A stretch of DNA of 64,000 bases from Kalaharituber pfeilii (GCA_015179045.1 WHUZ01000036.1:496001-560000); one strand, 5' to 3'. Numbered from the stretch's first letter, positions 47,401 to 60,070 are shown. Program-made: numbers and translations. The notes: generated from the letters alone by a model not told the origin.

Positions 47401-50400
47401 AATGAGTGGTAGCAACAACTTTCAGCGTCGAGCAGTCTGGTAACGTTGGATCTCTCGTATTTCCTTTAATGCCAAGCTCGCCAGTGCAGATTCCCAAGCC
47501 GATGCTCTGCAGTGATGACTCGATCCACATGTGCTCCATGGATCTGGGCATCCTCCTAAGCACGTTCCAACAATTAAGGCTGACACGTAAGTCCCATCCC
47601 AACTTGCCGCGCCAATCTGTACCTGACCCTATGTAAGCAAATGCAGTTCAATCGGACTAATACTAATCCCTTCCAATTGAAATCCGGTAAGGTAGAGTAA
47701 GCAAGTGTTCAGCCCTATGGGCAGCGCAGTGCGGGGCAAAAGACATTTTCGGTACCGCTTTACTCTTCCGACAGCAATCATGCTTCGAATTGTGTTCCAG
47801 GAAATTTACTCATGTGCACTGCTGATTCACAGGGACGGCAGGTGTACTGTATTCTGCAATAAAGGCCGAAAGTGGGGTTTCAATTGGTGGTGTTATTGGT
47901 CATCAAGATTGTAGCTGTGTAATGTGACCATCTTGGACCTATTCGGAAAGGAAGCATTTGAATGTGGATGTACTCCATACGTAGGGTCCAACGGCTGTAA
48001 GCCACGCCTACTCGCTAGCCTACCTTCGGGAGCAGGGCATAGGGCTGTAACAAATTATTGGCACCGGCCCTGTGCTGATTGCGTCGGCATTACGTTGCAG
48101 GAGACAGCGACGGAGTGAACGGATCAAGGAAGTCGAGGCGTGCGTGATGAAAGATTGGTAGTATTCGTTCTCAGATCTATTCCCAAAATTCTTGCAGCCA
48201 TAGGGCAACAGCAATGAGGGAAATTTAGCAGAATTGGGCCTATCGCATGGGATAATATAGCCACGACAGACTAACAAGACTGTTTAGTATTTCCCTCCAT
48301 TCGTGCCCATGCTATCGACCCAGAGCCCGGTGACTTTACCGGCGGTTAGTCATTTCATCTGCATGAAATCCCCTTTACTTTCTTGCCACTACCCAAATCC
48401 CTACGTTTTGTAGAGAACGTCACTGGTTGCAGAAAAGACGGCATATCTTGATTTCTAATTCTGCAAGTTGTTTCTAACAAAGTGCGATATCCCGCTTTGT
48501 TTATATGAGGGGGCGCCTAGGAGTAGCTCGAGGCCTGTAGCTTGAGCTTTGAATCAATCTGATCAAACATGATATAATAGAGACTAAACCTCCATGGTTA
48601 TATGTTACCGCTTCTTCACTGCCCTGACAGAATAACAAGGTTGATTTCCGGCTTCATTTGTAATGGTGCAATGGTTATTCAGAGATTGTGAACGATAATA
48701 CCAGTCGTGTGTCGCACAAGCACAGGCAGATGAGCGCATATTCGGTCTTTAAATCCGAACTAGAGGAACAAATGCCAAGTCATGGTTCTGCGGTTGAATA
48801 TGTATGGTTGCATTATTTATATGAATAGCATTTTAGACCGGCCATGGCACAGCATAATATACGGATCTTCATGGCGAACTGAACCTCCCGGCGGTATCAG
48901 TAGCCGCGGTATTACAAAATAAATTGGCTATTATTTCTGTTCTGATTCACGCATGATTCGTAGCCCATATTGAAAAGGTACCCCTTCCCGTCACGTCAGG
49001 TGAGAATCAGAACCGGTTCATAAGAAAAGTCTAGATTTGTTAGGATGTCTCATCTTGTGCGACTCAAGTTCGAATTTCCCATTGCACATGAAATGTCCCT
49101 TGCGGGAGAATACTACCAAAACAGGGATATTTGTTATACATGAAAATGGCTTGTATATCTGTCACGCCGTCACTCATGGTGGCGGATAGGCCACGGGATG
49201 AACCGCAAGTGAAGTCATGCCAGGTGCTTCTGGGTTCTCCAGGAGTGTAGAAAGTGCTCCAAGGCTGAACAGAGCTCCTAAACTTGCAGGGGATTTGAAG
49301 CGGAGTGTTTCATGTCTCGGGTTGTAGGTAGCCCCAAAAAATGGATATGGTCGGTATCTTTCCGTTTTAGATCGGTAAAATGCATAATAAAAGAACTGAC
49401 ATTAAAGAGCTACTAATCTTAAACACGAAGTGACGAATGTCATTCCACTGGCCTGGCAAGGATTCCGTCCTACATTCGTGCAATCACATCCAAAGCTTAA
49501 GACCACATTAGCTCCAGTCTGTGCAGCTGCACCTGAAACACAATTGAAATCCATCCATACAGAAGCAATGGCCTCACTAGCCTTACAATTCGTTATGCCC
49601 TTCCTTCCTCAGCAAGAACAATGGAAATCATATGATATATTTAAGGTGCCTGACAGCTGCTGCAACGCAAGTACTGATCGATTGTCAAATATCCTTACGT
49701 TATATCCGAGGTAAAGCCCGGACGCGCAATGTCGGGGATCTTCTTCGCTAGAATATGCATTGAATTTTCAATATTTTTACATCCTCATGTAAGATTCTGC
49801 GGGCGTCGGCTCCTGCCGTCCTAAGGCTACATGTAGCTAATAAACATACGTTTTCAGAACTTTCATTCCTCAATTTAAGCACATCTGACATGTAGCTCGA
49901 TATGATAGGCAATGTTATTATTCCCCATTCGGATAGTTGACGCAGCCCGAAACAAGCTTCCCTCAGCTGAAATGTACCTATTCACACCATCGAGACAACT
50001 CAGTTTTCGGCTTAACCTGGCTGGAGATGTATGTCTGAGATTGGGTTGGCGCATCCCCATAGGGCTGATATCGATACTTCCCGCTTGGATTGCTAGATAC
50101 ATAAATTGATAAGGCCAGGAGATACCGTAGGAGATTTGTTGAAGAGCCCCCCAGCAGACTGGGCATTTCAGTTTAATGCCTGAAAAGAGGATCTGGAACA
50201 GGAGTGGTAGTAGTGGTGCCTTTTCACGTCATGGGCAGATCCTAGTTAAAGTGAAACCCTCTAGTCTTCAACGGTAAAGGCAGGTAATAAGATAACTCTC
50301 ATTGAATTACAATATTGAGCCAGCATCGATCTCAGCAGTTTATTATTATTTACTGTTATCTAATCTTTTGCGCCACGCAGATATGATTGAATGATGTTCT

Positions 50401-53400
50401 CTCATTACCAACTTCCAGTGGAGCGCCGGACGTATTTCATTATTCAGTTCTCTCCCTGTGATATCACCGGGATTGCAAAATTGCCTCTGCGATTTGACAG
50501 TTGGCAACACAGCTGCTTTTTGCGTAACCCACAATGCATTCAGCCATTAGTAGGATGTAGCACATGTGTATTTTGCAAACCTGATTTGGTGTATTCAACG
50601 CCTTAGGCTGGAACTGATTACAAATTTAAAAGTGGAAGGCGCAATGCATTTGTATAGCTTGATTCCGTACCGTGGGTGGGTTCGGTGGAGCGAGAGGTTG
50701 CAGTTCAGCCCTATGAGTGTTGCAAGGTATTGTGCAGATAATTCAAGGGTTCAAAGCATGCAAGGTGCCTTGTCAACCTTGACGCTAAGATTAGCTATTA
50801 CACATTTTCATTTTCAACTTCCATACGCATCGAGCTACTAACTGTAAGCTTCCAGGTCGCGAATGAGGCTGTGCCTAGAGAAGTGCAAACCTCCGAATGC
50901 TGCACCAGTGAAAAGACGATATTGATGCTTTATGTAGCGACGTCAAAAAAAAAAAAAAAATCAGTATTGAACAGGATAAAAAAAGTTGACCATTAATTGA
51001 ACAATCTGCAGGTGACATCTTTGCACGGATCAAGTACAAACAAAGGATCAACGCACAACGCAGCTTGCTCAGCCCTACGAGCCTCAAGTCTTGGATGCCT
51101 TATCTGACAATTCCACATTTACTTGGCAGCAGTTAATGGCCCCAAGTCAGACGAGGCGTTATCAACCCACATCATTCACAGATCAGCAACATTGGAAAAT
51201 AAGTATGTACAATAGAACCGTCGCAAGTTAATCTGTTCAATTATTATCATATTGACAGGTCAGAGTTCATTTTAGTGCTGCGAGCTGATGAATCAGCAAT
51301 GTATTGAGCAGTAGACACAAATTGAGCATTCGTGCGCTTGTCCATCTGTATGACCGAATGAATATTTGGATTGGTTTTGTGTTGCAATTGGAGTATGCAG
51401 CTTCGGCTGTTATGACTACGATCAAATTGGGCTATACCGGCGAAAATGCCCAGCATCGGCCATGAGGTTGATTTTTAATACAACTCACAAAATGGCAAAG
51501 AAATATCTATTCCAGCATTATCGGAAAGCATGAAAATCCAGTCTGCGCACCGGTATATGCAGCAATCAAAAGCCATAACCCGTCGCCTTGATCAATTGAA
51601 TGTTGCAGGGATAGGGAATCCATGGGCTCTTGGACTTGCCGTCCTTAATCAGATCAGCAGCCGGCGATGTTCACTCCATTCATGCAACTAGAGCGTTGCA
51701 AGCTAGCTGATCCTTAAGTCCTGAGTAAGCATCTTACGGAGTTAACACTGACATTGCCGTTCCTGCCGAAGCCATATATATGTGCCGGGCCAGTGGGGAC
51801 TGAATCACTGTTACGAATGGCCCGGCACAGATGCATAAAGTACATTGACGGCGCAAGTATTCATCTCATACAACATATCGTGACTACCTATCTTTCTTTT
51901 CTTATCCTGAAAAGTTCGTTCCGAATGCCGGCAATACATATGGGCCCCACAATCGGTAATTTGATCGATCATTGGTTTCGCTATCAAGGTAAGATACTTA
52001 TGTGTTAATATATCAACTGTTTCTTGAATTTTCTCTTCACATGCTGGCAGAGATAAAGCTGCATCATGTACTCAATCACAAAAAGATCTGCAAGGCTGTA
52101 GATTTTAAAGCCAGCGACTTTTAAACTTAGTTATCCAATGCACCCAAATACGACTCCAAACATGGTCATGTGGTCTTCGAACACTGCTCCACAAGCTTGG
52201 ATTCTGGACCATAACATGCCAAGTAATGGCGGAGCTTTAATCCGATTGCTTGTTATACTTGTTTCGAAACGTGTATAAAAACAGCTACCAGTGCAAGGTG
52301 TTATAGGTTTTCTGTACGATGAGATACTCGAGATGCAGCTATCCCAAGACTTTGCGTCAAGCAGTAACTGGTATCTGTGGCTGCGGGGAAATAGCCTTAT
52401 GACCTGTCAACCTAGGTCCGGTTTACGTAGATGCTGTATTAAGTCAGGAAATCCTGCAGGGTTTATAGTTGAGAGTTGTAATCTATCATCCGTCTTGTCC
52501 TTCGTGCTAAACCATCTTTTGTCAAGCAGAGAATGATGTAGCTTCATCTGAAGTGAACCAGCAATAGCCATTGATCTAATATTCAATGTGCTTGTGAGGA
52601 AAGTACTTGATTGGGTTGACGCATTGGAAAGCAGTGCAAAAATGAGCTACAGGGAAGGGTTCATACTGAGCAGTTTCTCTATCACATTTCGGTTACCTAC
52701 ACCGGATGACTTTTGCGGGGCAGCCAGCACCTCCAATACCCACTCATAATTCACAAAGTAGCTGCAACCTGCAAAAAACACGCAATAGTCAACACCGAAG
52801 ACATAAAGACCACGTATGCAACAGTCTACCTCAAACGTACTCAACTTGCGCAATTATCTTCAGGTTGCGTGCGATTTCCAAAAACATCCAAATACATTAT
52901 CTTGGCTTTTTCTTGGGTAACACAAATTGGGGCTGGCATATCAGGACTTCTTGATTAAAGCATGTTGGCTGCAGGCGCATGGGTTGCAGGGCTGAAAGAC
53001 GCAGCTCTTCCCCAGAACTAGAAGGAGTGTGATTTATGGGGGACCAAGTGACCTGCAGCATTGACTCTAGATCAGGAAAATTAGGAATCTGCCTTGAGGC
53101 TTAGGTGTCATGTAGATAGTGGCAGGGAGCTATTCGTAGTAGGAGTTGTTGAATATTCTCTGGTACACTATCCTCCGGCTGTGTTACCAGTCGTTCCACT
53201 GCTACTGTTCACCATCGTCGATATTCTACATTAGATGATTGCTTCAACATGGTCTTTTCATGTTACAAATTTTTATCGCAGCAATATGCAGCTCGGTGCA
53301 TATCCCCGCTCCCGCGCAGACCCGAGCACCAGGGTTCGGCTGTGCAAACGGGTATCCTCATCCTGCTAGTATGCCAAATTAGAGCAACTGTACTGTAACA

Positions 53401-55098
53401 CTTGCGTTACACTGAGTAAACAGTTACACAATATCTCTCGATCTCTATCTACGAGAGGATAAAATCAGCTGGACGGCGACATCTAAGGGCAGTCGCTCAG
53501 ATGCATTTACCGTGATTCAAAACCTCTGCGGAATTATATCCGCAGGCAACAAAATACTTACAGCTACGTACATGCAAAATTGAACCAATATCTGCTGCTT
53601 GATGGGAGGGATTTACTTCCCTCAGCTCCCAATACCAGGAGTCAGGTGAATCTCCTTTGGTACCCATGTTCTGGCGTGCATTCATTGTAGGCGAATGGCA
53701 GGTTTCCAAGAGGCTAAGGTGATCGGTTGTTCAAGTAATGACTTCATAGCGGGGGATATTTGCGTTCAGATACCAATTGAATTGGATCACAAGGCAAGGC
53801 TGCGCTAGCCTTTTAAGGGAAAATGGTTCCCTCCCTGATAAACACATTGAACTTGGTTAAACCAAACCTAGTTACTTTGTCACATCATGCAGTAAAGGAG
53901 CAGACTATTCTCAATAGATACATGTGGGAAACCGGTGTGCATATCCAGAGCCATACACATAAACTTAAGAGGTTATGTTCGTTAAGCCGGGCTGGACAAA
54001 GGCTAACATTCAACTGGGTTGCTGTTGTCTCAAGTGCAAGGTGTCGCGTGTTCTTCCGGAGAAGGAAGGTTACCACCGCTATGTATGACACGGATACCAA
54101 ACAAAACATTAGAAGTGCCAATGCTTTGAGGAATGCTGAAGCAGTGAACACGGAGTTTCTTTCTGGTACCCACTGCTCGGCCAGCCGACATCGAATCCAA
54201 GACACAAGCAGCTTGCTTGCACAACGTAAGATTCTAGAGCTTATTTTCTACCTTCTAGAATTCTTCATACCTGTTTGAGAGCTCTCTTGGCAGAATGCAG
54301 CCTCGCATTGCCCTACTAATACAGCAGCAAGCTAGCAACTCTTGAGGATTGGGCTATCGTCTTGAGCATAAAGTTTGGTTAAAGCAAAGTATACCCTGTT
54401 TTGTGGAGAAGTGGGGTTTGTAACCTTGCCACGACCTGAAGTTTTACTGTGCAGGCGCAAATTTAGTTGGTGGATTCGCAGGATGATAGAACTCTATTAC
54501 AAATAAAAAGTTGTAGATTAGGGTCTACTTTGGCGTGCATAACTAGTAGGGGTCGCTGGTAGAGCTGCGCTTGACGGTTCGCTTTGCATTAATACTTTTG
54601 TCCTGAGGTGCATAGGCTAGCATTTTCGCACGCCAGCAATTTTAGTGATGGAGCTCAAAATACCCCGTGAGGAAAAGGAGTGACCTTATTTGTAATGAAT
54701 GTTACCAATCCTTCATTTCTTGCAAAGCGAGCTCAATCGAAGTATATTTGATCGTTCTCGAGATATACCTATTTGTGCTGACCATCAATATGCTAATATC
54801 AGTTCGAGCAATGTCACCACTCCACACACCATCATATCGAATACAACACACCAGAGAAAATGAGAGAGACTCAAAAAGAAACAAAAACCAAAAACAAACA
54901 TAAATCCGATGCTCCGGAACCTCACGGCCGGTGTACTTACAGCTAAATCACGCTACGTCTAGGGAATACCGAAGATGGGGTGATTATGCAGGGATGCAGG
55001 TTGCGCTAGGCTTGTTGTGGGGAGTAGAAGCGGAGTGGAGCTTTGATACCGGAGGATCGAAGGGGTAGGGGGGAGGAGGGTTGCGGGGGTATAGTAAT
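41463..55098. other. Gene desert, part 3 (about 13.6 kb)
   Basis: Apart from the bZIP 3' flank and poly(T) near 42894-42909, no gene is supported. A frame at 43319-43723 (134 codons) has some compositional bias but conflicting frames on both strands. A 12-bp-arm hairpin lies at 51781-51829. Poly(A) runs lie near 50945-50960. No RNA gene was found. Confidence 0.5.
51781..51829. repeat. Hairpin element, 12-bp arms, with second copy
   Basis: TGTGCCGGGCCA (51781-51792) and its reverse complement (51818-51829) flank a 25-nt loop. A diverged copy in inverse orientation lies at 60214-60260 (TGTGCCGGGCCATTCGTAAC ... CCACTGGCCCA). Confidence 0.75.
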
Positions 55099-55110
55099 GC
55101 AGCATTAATA

Positions 55111-55149
<39 letters not shown>

Positions 55150-55234
55150 ATAACCCCGCTTGTAGCACGTGGCCATGGCAGGGTCCCTGGGCAAGCCCTC
55201 ATAGCCCGGCGACAGGCTAAGCAGCATTAATATC
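55099..55234 (-). mobile_element. LINE 3' tail, family A, with 14-bp TSD
   Basis: GCAGCATTAATATC at 55099-55112 and 55221-55234 flanks about 30 T and the reverse complement of the family A tail (CCCTGCCATGGCCACGTGCT, ACAAGCGGGGTTATGTGATTT). The TSD is perfect, implying a fairly recent insertion. Confidence 0.9.
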
Positions 55235-57074
55235 GAACTTCAGATGGATTTGTGATAGTCGCCAATATTGCATGATGGAGAAGATTGAAAGCAAATAGCT
55301 ATGTCTAAGGATATGACATCTGGGATTTAAAACATTCCTTGGTACTGGGTAATCAAGTGTTGGTATTGTTTGGTGCAAGAGCATCAAAGGAGGCTTCTCC
55401 GGTCCACATCATTTGTCTCCAGGCGAAAACACGTGCTGACGCGCTGCTGATCGAAAAGAATAGCTCTGGCCCCACATGTTACATAAAACTCTGCGCAATA
55501 CAGTCGGGACATAGATATCCAAGTATCATATGCCGGATACCAGGGAGTTTGGGCTAGGGTGGTAAGGGAACTATTTTAAACAGGTGGATACCTTCAAGTG
55601 CTACCGTATGTGCCACAATATGTCGATACCATGGCAGATCTCCATATCCACCTGGTCACTATTTAACCTCGTAAGCGGTCGGTGTCCATACTTACGTAAG
55701 TCAAGGAAACGTCAGGATTCATGAAAAATTATCCTCTACTTTTATGCGGAGGGGGAGCCAGGTAAGGTTATCACCTGACATCACTTAATGAAACCCAGAA
55801 CCGTTGAACGTTTACATCTCGACTTTCTCAACCAAGGGATGGATTATCCGCAGATGACGCTTAGGCTCGGGATACCAGATAAGGGCTCCCACGTCATTGG
55901 CCACGGGCCATATCACTGGAGGATATAGACATGATATTGACAGCGAATGGGTAGCTGCTAATATGGATCACTCACATCATAGCAGGGAATACATCAGACT
56001 AAGACAACCATTCCCTGCATGTGGGTTTGAATTGTCCAGGGATAGCGCGCTTCCAATTTTCAAATAGTGAATATGAAAAATTGATCACGTTCAACCTTTC
56101 CTTGATTTCAGATATAGGATGTCTAAAGCAGGGAACTGTGGTAACATAAAGACAACAGACTTAGTTATTTTCCCTACTGTCATCCCCTCTTTAATGAAAT
56201 CCATTTTGTTGCAAAAAGCCAGGCTCCGCAGGTGAAGTCACTGGATCCTGTGCACTTCTATAGCAAGCTAGCGAGATTTATACAGTGGTACGTCATAAGA
56301 GCTATGCACGGTCGGATCTGCATTAGACAGCAACCGGTTTTGGAAAACGCCCGTTATGTGACCGAGGTATCATACATGGCTGTTTGTTTTTACAGGGTGT
56401 GCTAATGTATTTTGCGATCCCAGAGGTTCCGGGGATGTAACGTGTACTGGTATTGTATATACAATAATATTGTTATGGATTCTGAGAAGTCGGAGGTGGT
56501 CGAAGAGGACAGGCACGCAAGAAATGGAAACGGGGGTATAACTCGCCAGGGTATTGCTTGCATTTTGTCCTTTTTCTTTTTTTTCGTTTCATGCCGAGAA
56601 GATACCCCCTTGATCACAGTCGAAGACTTTCATGCTAATGAATAGATATTTATGGAGAAATGTTCACCAAGATTCAATGACGCCTTGTGGTACATGTCTC
56701 CAGGAACGTCAAGTGAGGATTCTCGCGATTCCAATTTAGAATGGCTGCAAATTTGCTCAGTGATAATTGTCTCGGGAATGGCAGTCGTAAATATTATAGT
56801 GCTAAAATTCGCACATTTAGTCTATGTGCTTGCCCGACGACATAATTCATATCAAACCTCCAATCACGCCGAAATGGGAGATCTAGCCCGCGCGTACGCT
56901 TTGGATTCAGATAACTTTGCAGGTCCTCGTCGGAGAACTATTTCTTAACTCCGGGCTTGAAATGGTGTGGTACCACTTAGAGCAACAATTTGAATATCTA
57001 TATGCGCGATAATATTGCAGCAGGCACAGCAGAAACGGGAAGGAAACAACACTCCTACTTTCTCCACTGACTAT
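55235..57074. other. Intergenic, no firm gene
   Basis: A frame at 56652-56948 has one hydrophobic segment (ICSVIIVSGMAVVNIIVL) but no start-context or domain support. Nothing else is recognised. Confidence 0.4.
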
Positions 57075-57281
57075 ATGCAACAATCCTACAATTACCGCTC
57101 TGCCGAACAAGAACAGAAGCACAAGCACCCCGCCCGCCTCGAGGACCAGAGAGCAAAAGCTGTAGACCTCGAGTATCTCTGCGAGGAGGAGCGCAGGAAG
57201 GAGATGAGTCGGATGTCCCCCAATCCAGTGGTGAAATGCGTCCGGGTGTGCGCCGAGGTATCTGCCATTGGTACTTGTTAG
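57075..57281 (+). CDS. Possible small protein or exon fragment (68 aa)
   Basis: From ATG 57075 the frame uses mostly C- or G-ending codons and is rich in Glu, Gln, Arg and Lys (LEDQRAKAVDLEYLCEEERR), then carries two Cys near its end (KCVRVCAEV). A possible acceptor (ATTGCAG) lies just upstream at 57013-57019. It may be a real short gene or one exon of a decayed one, perhaps the same gene as the zinc-finger remnant downstream. No domain is recognised. Confidence 0.25.
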   Translation: MQQSYNYRSAEQEQKHKHPARLEDQRAKAVDLEYLCEEERRKEMSRMSPNPVVKCVRVCAEVSAIGTC

Positions 57282-57473
57282 AATTGGCTCAGCACGCTCA
57301 GTAAGATCGATATAGAACTCATCTCTAAGCCCATAAATGAGAACTTCATCCCGAAACGTGCTCGATCGCTACCTGCGAGTACTCAAAAAAAAAAGGCTGC
57401 CAAGGAAAGGTGATCGTATACGCCACATTCTAAGTCACTACAAAGGTGTTATGGTTTGCCTTTTGCCCGATCC

Positions 57474-57542
57474 CCTCGCGCTGCCATGGCGAACAGCTGC
57501 AAGCGGGGTTACATGATTTTTTTAAAAAAAAAAAAAAAAAGT
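57474..57542 (+). mobile_element. LINE 3' tail, family A
   Basis: GCTGCCATGGCGAACAGCTG, then CAAGCGGGGTTACATGATTT and about 17 A. No clear TSD. It abuts a decayed zinc-finger coding region. Confidence 0.7.
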
Positions 57543-57878
57543 CCATCCTCTCGTCCTCCTGCCGAGGAATCTTTCGCCGAACATGTATTTTCAAGCGGCA
57601 TTTGCTGGCAGTTCATAATGTGCAGCAACATCCTTATAACTGCGGAAAGAAGACTAGCCTTATTGCAGCGTCTAACGCTCAAGGGCATGGTCCCCAAGGG
57701 TCCGCTACCACTGACCAAACAACTGGCCGGAAAATGTTCTATCTGTGGTGGGACATTTTCTACAGCTCAGCGATTCTATGAACATTTTGACGACTGTGTC
57801 GTGATTAAGGTCATTGAAGAAGAACTAAGTGTGACCTGGAATGAGATAAACCTCAGTCAACAAGATATGTGTAGATGA
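57543..57878 (+). pseudogene. Decayed C2H2-type zinc-finger protein fragment
   Basis: In one frame FRRTCIFKRHLLAVHNVQQHP resembles the second half of a C2H2 finger. After a frameshift the other frame reads GKCSICGGTFSTAQRFYEHFDDC and continues VVIKVIEEEL, close to the Cys-x2-Cys...FYEHLDDCVL motif found in many filamentous-fungal zinc-finger proteins. The 5' part of the gene is missing and is replaced by a LINE tail. It is non-functional as it stands. Confidence 0.5.
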
Positions 57879-58151
57879 TGATCTATCATAGGTACATGCA
57901 CCGCCGACCATGTATAAAAGCTTCCCCTAATTTTTGTGTCTCGCACGTGATTCACGGTGATGTGATATGACATCGACGCCTTCGCACAGTATCTCTGCTC
58001 ATTCCGTCTCTAAGCTACTAGGCACTACATGAAATATCTACGACACACTATCAATGTTGGATTGCATGGGTTTCAAGTGTTTGCAGCACGTGTTCTAACA
58101 AACCCGACAGCTGGTACTGCAGATATTGATGTCTCTGGCTACTTACTCAAA

Positions 58152-58251
58152 CCTCATAGCAGCCCTGCCATGGCGAACAGCTGCAAGCAGGGTCATGTGA
58201 TATATATTTAAAGAAAAAAAAAAAAAAAAAGAAAAGGCCTCATAGCAGCCC
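58152..58251 (+). mobile_element. 72-bp LINE tail, family A, with 14-bp TSD
   Basis: CCTCATAGCAGCCC at 58152-58165 and 58238-58251 flanks the family A tail (TGCCATGGCGAACAGCTGCA, AGCAGGGTCATGTGATA) and an A-rich run. The copy's CCCTGC...GCAGGG would pair as a stem. Confidence 0.9.
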
Positions 58252-58738
58252 CAAGGGGCTCAATCCGGAGCTCTACAACCTTGAGACTGGAGGTGTAGGC
58301 TGCATGTTGCGGTGCAGATACTGTGGGATAATACGATATGAAGACGACATACTCCCGATTTCGCTTGCTCAACGCTTGAATAATGCTTCGCTGCAATTTA
58401 TGATTATCTTTTATCTGGATGCTATGTGTACTTTCATTGGCAGCGCGCATGACTTTTGTTCACTGGATTCAGACCCCGAGTGAAGGTTTCCTGCTATTAG
58501 TGATATATACGACTCCACCAACACTGTATTTTACCACTCAGCGACGTACACCACTCAGCCATGACCTCCCAGCCCCCCGAAAATTGACCAGTCTGGAGAG
58601 CTATATCTCAACCACCAGGGTTGAATTTTGTAGGCTCTGCGCAGGCGAGCTGAAACAAAGCATATTCTTTATATTTCTATGGACCCTCTGGTACCCCAGA
58701 AATGCGGTTTCAAGAAATTATGATTATCAGTACACACT
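58252..58738. other. Intergenic, nothing recognised
   Basis: Only short frames without domains; no repeat or RNA gene was seen. Confidence 0.4.
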
Positions 58739-58783
58739 CGATATAAGAATATTGTCGGGCGGCAGGCAAATATTCTTATATCG
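58739..58783. repeat. 15-bp perfect inverted repeat before a LINE
   Basis: CGATATAAGAATATT (58739-58753) and its reverse complement (58769-58783) flank GTCGGGCGGCAGGCA. A further direct copy ATATTCTTATATC follows at 58787-58799, directly upstream of the LINE frame. Confidence 0.8.
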
Positions 58784-58799
58784 AATATATTCTTATATC

Positions 58800-59948
58800 A
58801 AGTAGAGTGGAAATGCAGCCATATAATATATATGATCTGGAGAAGTGGCAGTATACGGTAGCGAGAGGGATCACGCATGCACCCTGGGGAACAAGGCGGG
58901 ACGTGGTAGAAGGGCTGGCCAACCTGGAGTCCATAGAGACGTTCGTGAGATGGGAGGCAACCCGAGTGGAGGCGAGAACGCTGAGGTTCGCGGAAGAGAG
59001 ACTGAGAGAAGGGGACGAGGAGAAGGTATACTTAAGGGGCTCATTGACACACAGCCAGGAACTACCACTGGCGATCCTACCAATGTTACAACGGGACGCG
59101 GAGCGGGAGGAGTGGGAGAGACACATAGACGATGTTACGGACGAGGGGTGGACACCAGTCTACACAGATGGGAGCATGAGGAGGGAGAAAGCCGGGGCGG
59201 GTTTCTTTTGGGGGGGCAGATCGACATCGGTATACTTGGGAGAGAGCGCCACAGTGAACGACGCGGAATTAATCGCGATCAGTGAGGCGATGGATAGAGT
59301 GGAAGGGGAGTTGTTGATAATAACTGATTCGAGACACGCGATTAGGAGAATGACATCTGCATCAGGGGGTGATCCGACCCATGACGGAGCGACGAACCGG
59401 CTCAGGGAAGCGTGGAAAAGAAGAACGGAGCGAGGAGACTGGGACACGGCGGTGCTATGGGTGAAGGCGCACAGGGGGATCCCTGGAAACGAGACGGCGG
59501 ATGAGGCAGCAAGCGTGGGCACTGCACTGCAGTGCGAACCGGAGCTGGTGACGGAGGCTGGACTGAGACAAGGAGGGAGGAGGGAGAGAGCGGGGGAGAG
59601 GAACCGACTGGAGATATCATACAGACCGGAGAGGCTTGGACCCATGACTGGACGCTTGGCGGGACTTCTGGGGGGAATGGGGTTACGGGCATGGAGATGG
59701 CATGTAGGGGAAGGGGACGGCCCCGAATGCAGATGGTGTGGAGAGAAGGAGGAGACAACGAGACATGTACTAGATGAGTGTAGGGTGTGGAAACGGAGGT
59801 GGCCTGGGGGGAGGAGCAGGTCAGGAGGCCCCCCGGGGCAAGGAGAGGGAAGAAGACCCGTTGAGGAAGTTGGTAGAGATGCTTGGGGAGTGAAGAGAAG
59901 CTGTTGTTTCCGTTAGAGCCTTTTCAGTTCTGATTATGTTATTTTGCG

Positions 59949-59984
<36 letters not shown>

Positions 59985-60070
59985 TTCATTAATCTATTTT
60001 GCGCATTGTTGTAATTAAGACATCGCCATAGCCCGTAGGGCGGCAAGCGATTAATGATATAAAATATATA
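58800..60070 (+). mobile_element. 5'-truncated LINE (Tad1-like), family B
   Basis: It contains the RNase H and zinc-knuckle end of the LINE polyprotein (58813-59916), a 3' UTR with about 32 T (59951-59982), and the family B tail CGCCATAGCCCGTAGGGCGGCAAGCGATTAATGATA followed by A/T microsatellite. The 5' boundary is not sharp and no TSD was found. This is the longest LINE copy in the window and defines the family that left many short tails. Confidence 0.8.
58813..59916 (+). CDS. LINE polyprotein C-terminus: intact RNase H frame (367 aa)
   Basis: This is an open frame without stops. RNase H motifs with all four acidic catalytic residues are present: VYTDGSMRREKAGAGFFWGG, NDAELIAISEAMD, LLIITDSRHAIRRM and WVKAHRGIPGNETADEAA. 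Next come ISYRPERLGPMTGRL, GLRAWRWHVGEGDGPECRWC and the knuckle pattern CRWCGEKEETTRHVLDEC with RRWPGG. RNase H removes the RNA strand during retrotransposition. The endonuclease and reverse transcriptase, which would lie upstream, are missing, so the fragment is not a working gene. An intact frame with high GC suggests recent insertion and little RIP. Confidence 0.8.
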   Translation: MQPYNIYDLEKWQYTVARGITHAPWGTRRDVVEGLANLESIETFVRWEATRVEARTLRFAEERLREGDEEKVYLRGSLTHSQELPLAILPMLQRDAEREEWERHIDDVTDEGWTPVYTDGSMRREKAGAGFFWGGRSTSVYLGESATVNDAELIAISEAMDRVEGELLIITDSRHAIRRMTSASGGDPTHDGATNRLREAWKRRTERGDWDTAVLWVKAHRGIPGNETADEAASVGTALQCEPELVTEAGLRQGGRRERAGERNRLEISYRPERLGPMTGRLAGLLGGMGLRAWRWHVGEGDGPECRWCGEKEETTRHVLDECRVWKRRWPGGRSRSGGPPGQGEGRRPVEEVGRDAWGVKRSCCFR

